From: Ruminococcus flavefaciens
GTDB lineage: Bacteria; Bacillota; Clostridia; Oscillospirales; Ruminococcaceae
DNA: 7,239 bases
Assembly: GCA_002348905.1 (NCBI GenBank)
Contig: DEBW01000063.1
Span: 9,670-16,908 of the forward strand
Direction: 5' to 3'
The position numbers and the translations under genes were made by a program. Each line of letters opens with the position of its first letter. Position 1 is the first letter of the stretch. Shown piece by piece: positions 5,850 to 7,239 of this stretch. The notes beneath the pieces are model-generated. The model had not been told where the DNA came from. It did no database searches and saw only the letters and a program-made list of their open reading frames with translations.

Positions 5850-5910
5850 ATTCATAATGCATAATTCATAATTATGGTCACAACAAACATTTCTGTAGGG
5901 GCGGATATTA
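5850..5910. repeat. Left half of a palindromic repeat, interrupted by the IS
   Basis: The AT-rich tail 'attcataatgcataattcataatta' type (5850-5875) is followed by 'tgtaggggcgg' (5894-5904) and 'atatta' directly at the IS end. It is the inverted form of the repeats at 9-22 and 107-133. The 'ggcggatatta' end would be half of a palindrome continuing with 'tccgcc', but the insertion sequence begins instead. Confidence 0.7.
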
Positions 5911-5956
5911 TGTCAAGACTCACATGGTATACAGGTGTGTAAAAACATGGTATACA
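5911..5956 (+). repeat. Left terminal inverted repeat of the IS
   Basis: A 46-bp repeat identical to the reverse complement of 7157-7202. It contains a 13-bp direct repeat, acatggtatacag, at 5922-5934 and 5945-5957, 23 bp apart (about two helical turns). This is what two adjacent transposase-binding sites would look like. The second copy runs 1 bp past the repeat boundary on this side only. Confidence 0.95.
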
Positions 5957-6007
5957 GTTTTATGATAAAATAAAGGCATAAAAAGTAACCGAAAGGGGAG
6001 CTTAGAA

Positions 6008-7153
6008 ATGCCATGGGAGAGTAAAACTGTGGAAGAAAAAAGAATAGCATTTGTAATAACAGTGCAAAAAGAAGGAAATATGAGCGCCGTATGCCGAGAA
6101 TTCGGAATAAGCCGAAGAACAGGCTATAAATGGCTGAAAAGGTATGAAGCAGGCGAGAATATGTCTGACAGAAGCAGAGCACCAACAAGCAACAGCAGAC
6201 GAATCTCTTCTGATATTGAAGAAAAAATACTGAAGCTCAGAACAGAAAATCCCGGCTGGGGAGCAAAAACATTAAAGAGAGTTCTTGAAGATCAAGGAGA
6301 GACTGACATTCCATGTGCAAAGACGGTAAACAACATATTGCTCAGAAACGGCTGTATATCAGCCGAAAACTCTGAAAAACGAATACCGTATATCCGCTTT
6401 GAAAAGGAACGCTGCAATGAAATGTGGCAAACCGATTTCAAGGGAGAATTTCTTATGAAAAACGGCAGATACTGCTATCCTTTGGACATAATCGACGACC
6501 ATACAAGGTTTCTGATACAGATAACGCCGACTGAATCCACGGCAAATTTCGTTATCGGATGTTTTGAAAGAGCGTTCAGAGAATACGGACTTCCTGATTC
6601 GATATTGTCTGATAACGGTGCTCAGTTTGCAGGCTTCCGGCATGGCTTTACGAAGTTTGAAAAATGGCTCATGAACCATGATGTACTGCCTATACATGAA
6701 AGAATACGTCATCCTCAGACACAAGGCAAAATCGAGAGATTTCACCGTACTTTAAAAGAAGAGCTGCTTGCTCACACAAAATTTGAAGACATCATAGATG
6801 CTGATACCAAATTACAGCTATGGCGTGAAAAGTATAACACTGTCAGACCTCATTCAGCACTGAATATGCAATGTCCTGCACAGGTGTATACTCCAAGCAA
6901 AAGGCTGTATATTGAAGAAATCAAGCCGTATGAATATAGTGGAGAATTCCGCCTGATAAAAGTTAACAACTGGGGCTATATAAGGTTTGACAAGTGGCAG
7001 ATATACCTTAGCGAAACTATGTCTGGTGAAAGAATTGAGATCCGTCCGGACGTTATAAGCGATTCTTTCAACCTCTGTTACAGAAATTTCAGGATCGCTT
7101 CTATCTCTGCTATCGACGGCAGCCTTATTCATAGAAAAATTTCCAGACTCTGA
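6008..7153 (+). CDS. IS481-like DDE transposase
   Basis: A 381-residue transposase that would cut and join the IS ends. A helix-turn-helix lies at about 22-46 ('MSAVCREFGISRRTGYKWLKRY'), followed by a second DNA-binding region to about 115. An integrase-core (RNase H fold) domain spans about 135-290, with catalytic residues Asp143 (WQTDF), Asp202 (LSDNG) and Glu243 (KIERFHRTLKEEL). Then comes 'YNTVRPHSALNMQCPAQVY', typical of the family. Residues 298-381 form a C-terminal beta-rich extension, so the protein is somewhat longer than the usual 300-350. The start is supported by AAAGGGGAG at 5992-6000, 7 nt before the ATG. No frameshift or missing catalytic residue is seen, so it should be functional. 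It is divergent from the pilin gene and transcribed away from it. Confidence 0.95.
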   Translation: MPWESKTVEEKRIAFVITVQKEGNMSAVCREFGISRRTGYKWLKRYEAGENMSDRSRAPTSNSRRISSDIEEKILKLRTENPGWGAKTLKRVLEDQGETDIPCAKTVNNILLRNGCISAENSEKRIPYIRFEKERCNEMWQTDFKGEFLMKNGRYCYPLDIIDDHTRFLIQITPTESTANFVIGCFERAFREYGLPDSILSDNGAQFAGFRHGFTKFEKWLMNHDVLPIHERIRHPQTQGKIERFHRTLKEELLAHTKFEDIIDADTKLQLWREKYNTVRPHSALNMQCPAQVYTPSKRLYIEEIKPYEYSGEFRLIKVNNWGYIRFDKWQIYLSETMSGERIEIRPDVISDSFNLCYRNFRIASISAIDGSLIHRKISRL

Positions 7154-7156
7154 ATG

Positions 7157-7202
7157 TGTATACCATGTTTTTACACACCTGTATACCATGTGAGTCTTGA
7201 CA
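7157..7202 (-). repeat. Right terminal inverted repeat of the IS
   Basis: A perfect 46-bp inverted copy of 5911-5956, with the same doubled catggtataca motif. It starts 3 nt after the transposase stop codon. On a transcript it could pair with the left repeat, a common way for an IS to limit expression from outside. Confidence 0.95.
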
Positions 7203-7239
7203 CAATGGTCGTCCCTACAATTAATTATGAATTATGAAT
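7203..7239. repeat. Right half of a different palindromic repeat copy
   Basis: 'caatggtcgtccctacaatt' (7203-7222) followed by 'aattatgaattatgaat' to the window end. It matches the arm-plus-tail form of the repeats at 66-81 and 107-133, but its apex (ggtcgtccc) does not complement the left flank of the IS (gggcggatatta). The element continues beyond the window. Confidence 0.65.

Larger units (their letters stand above)
5911..7202 (+). mobile_element. Complete IS481-like insertion sequence, 1292 bp
   Basis: The element is bounded by perfect 46-bp terminal inverted repeats (5911-5956 and 7157-7202) starting with TGTCAAG, the TGT end being typical of the IS481 family. It carries one intact transposase gene on the plus strand, whose stop codon is 3 nt before the right repeat. 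Intact ends and an intact frame suggest recent or current activity. No target-site duplication is visible: the left flank ends 'gatatta' and the right flank begins 'caatggt'. Confidence 0.93.

Noticed and set aside
5938..5971. Promoter for the transposase inside the left IS end
   Set aside because: TATGAT or TAAAAT could be a -10, but no acceptable -35 stands at the right distance, so I could not support a specific site.
6359..6745. Minus-strand 128-aa frame inside the transposase gene
   Set aside because: It is a shadow of the transposase frame with no ribosome site and no recognisable domain.

Overview
The window looks like a chromosomal segment of a fibre-degrading anaerobic Firmicute of the Ruminococcus type (Oscillospiraceae). 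The basis is protein content rather than a database match: a secreted SGNH esterase with a Thr-rich linker and a dockerin-like module, a lipoprotein resembling the Cthe_2159 carbohydrate-binding family, a type IV prepilin-like protein, consensus sigma-A promoters, strong GGAGG-type ribosome sites, and AT-rich 'gaattatgcattatgaatt' / 'gtaggggcgg' palindromic repeats, a type I associate with ruminococcal genomes.

Layout. 1-133 is a mosaic of short palindromic repeats. 134-160 is a strong minus-strand terminator. 164-3207 is a minus-strand gene set, transcribed from right to left: VTC-domain polyphosphate polymerase-like protein (2419-3207), DUF4956 membrane protein (1669-2415, 3 nt downstream), and Cthe_2159-like carbohydrate-binding lipoprotein (164-1546, 122 nt further on). 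Its promoter region (3284-3332) has a TATAAT -10, no recognisable -35, and three phased TTAAGA direct repeats, the architecture of a response-regulator-activated promoter. 3384-4967 (minus) is a secreted CE3-like SGNH esterase with its own TTGACA-17-TATTAT promoter. 5115-5708 (minus) is a lone prepilin gene with a perfect TTGACA-17-TATAAT promoter and a strong terminator. 5911-7202 is a complete IS481-like insertion sequence (1292 bp, 46-bp perfect terminal inverted repeats, one 381-aa DDE transposase on the plus strand), sitting between two non-matching half-copies of the palindromic repeat.

How the genes may work together. The three-gene set links a predicted cytoplasmic polyphosphate-type polymerase, a membrane protein and an extracellular sugar-binding lipoprotein. 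The same polymerase and membrane protein partners are often found with CotH-type kinases, but no CotH is visible here. The esterase and the pilin are separate transcription units that fit a cell-surface role in attachment to, or deacetylation of, plant polysaccharide. The most interesting signals are the phased TTAAGA box in front of the polymerase gene, the inside-to-outside composition of that gene set, the half-dockerin esterase with an unrecognised C-terminal region, and the IS with mismatched flanks and no target duplication.
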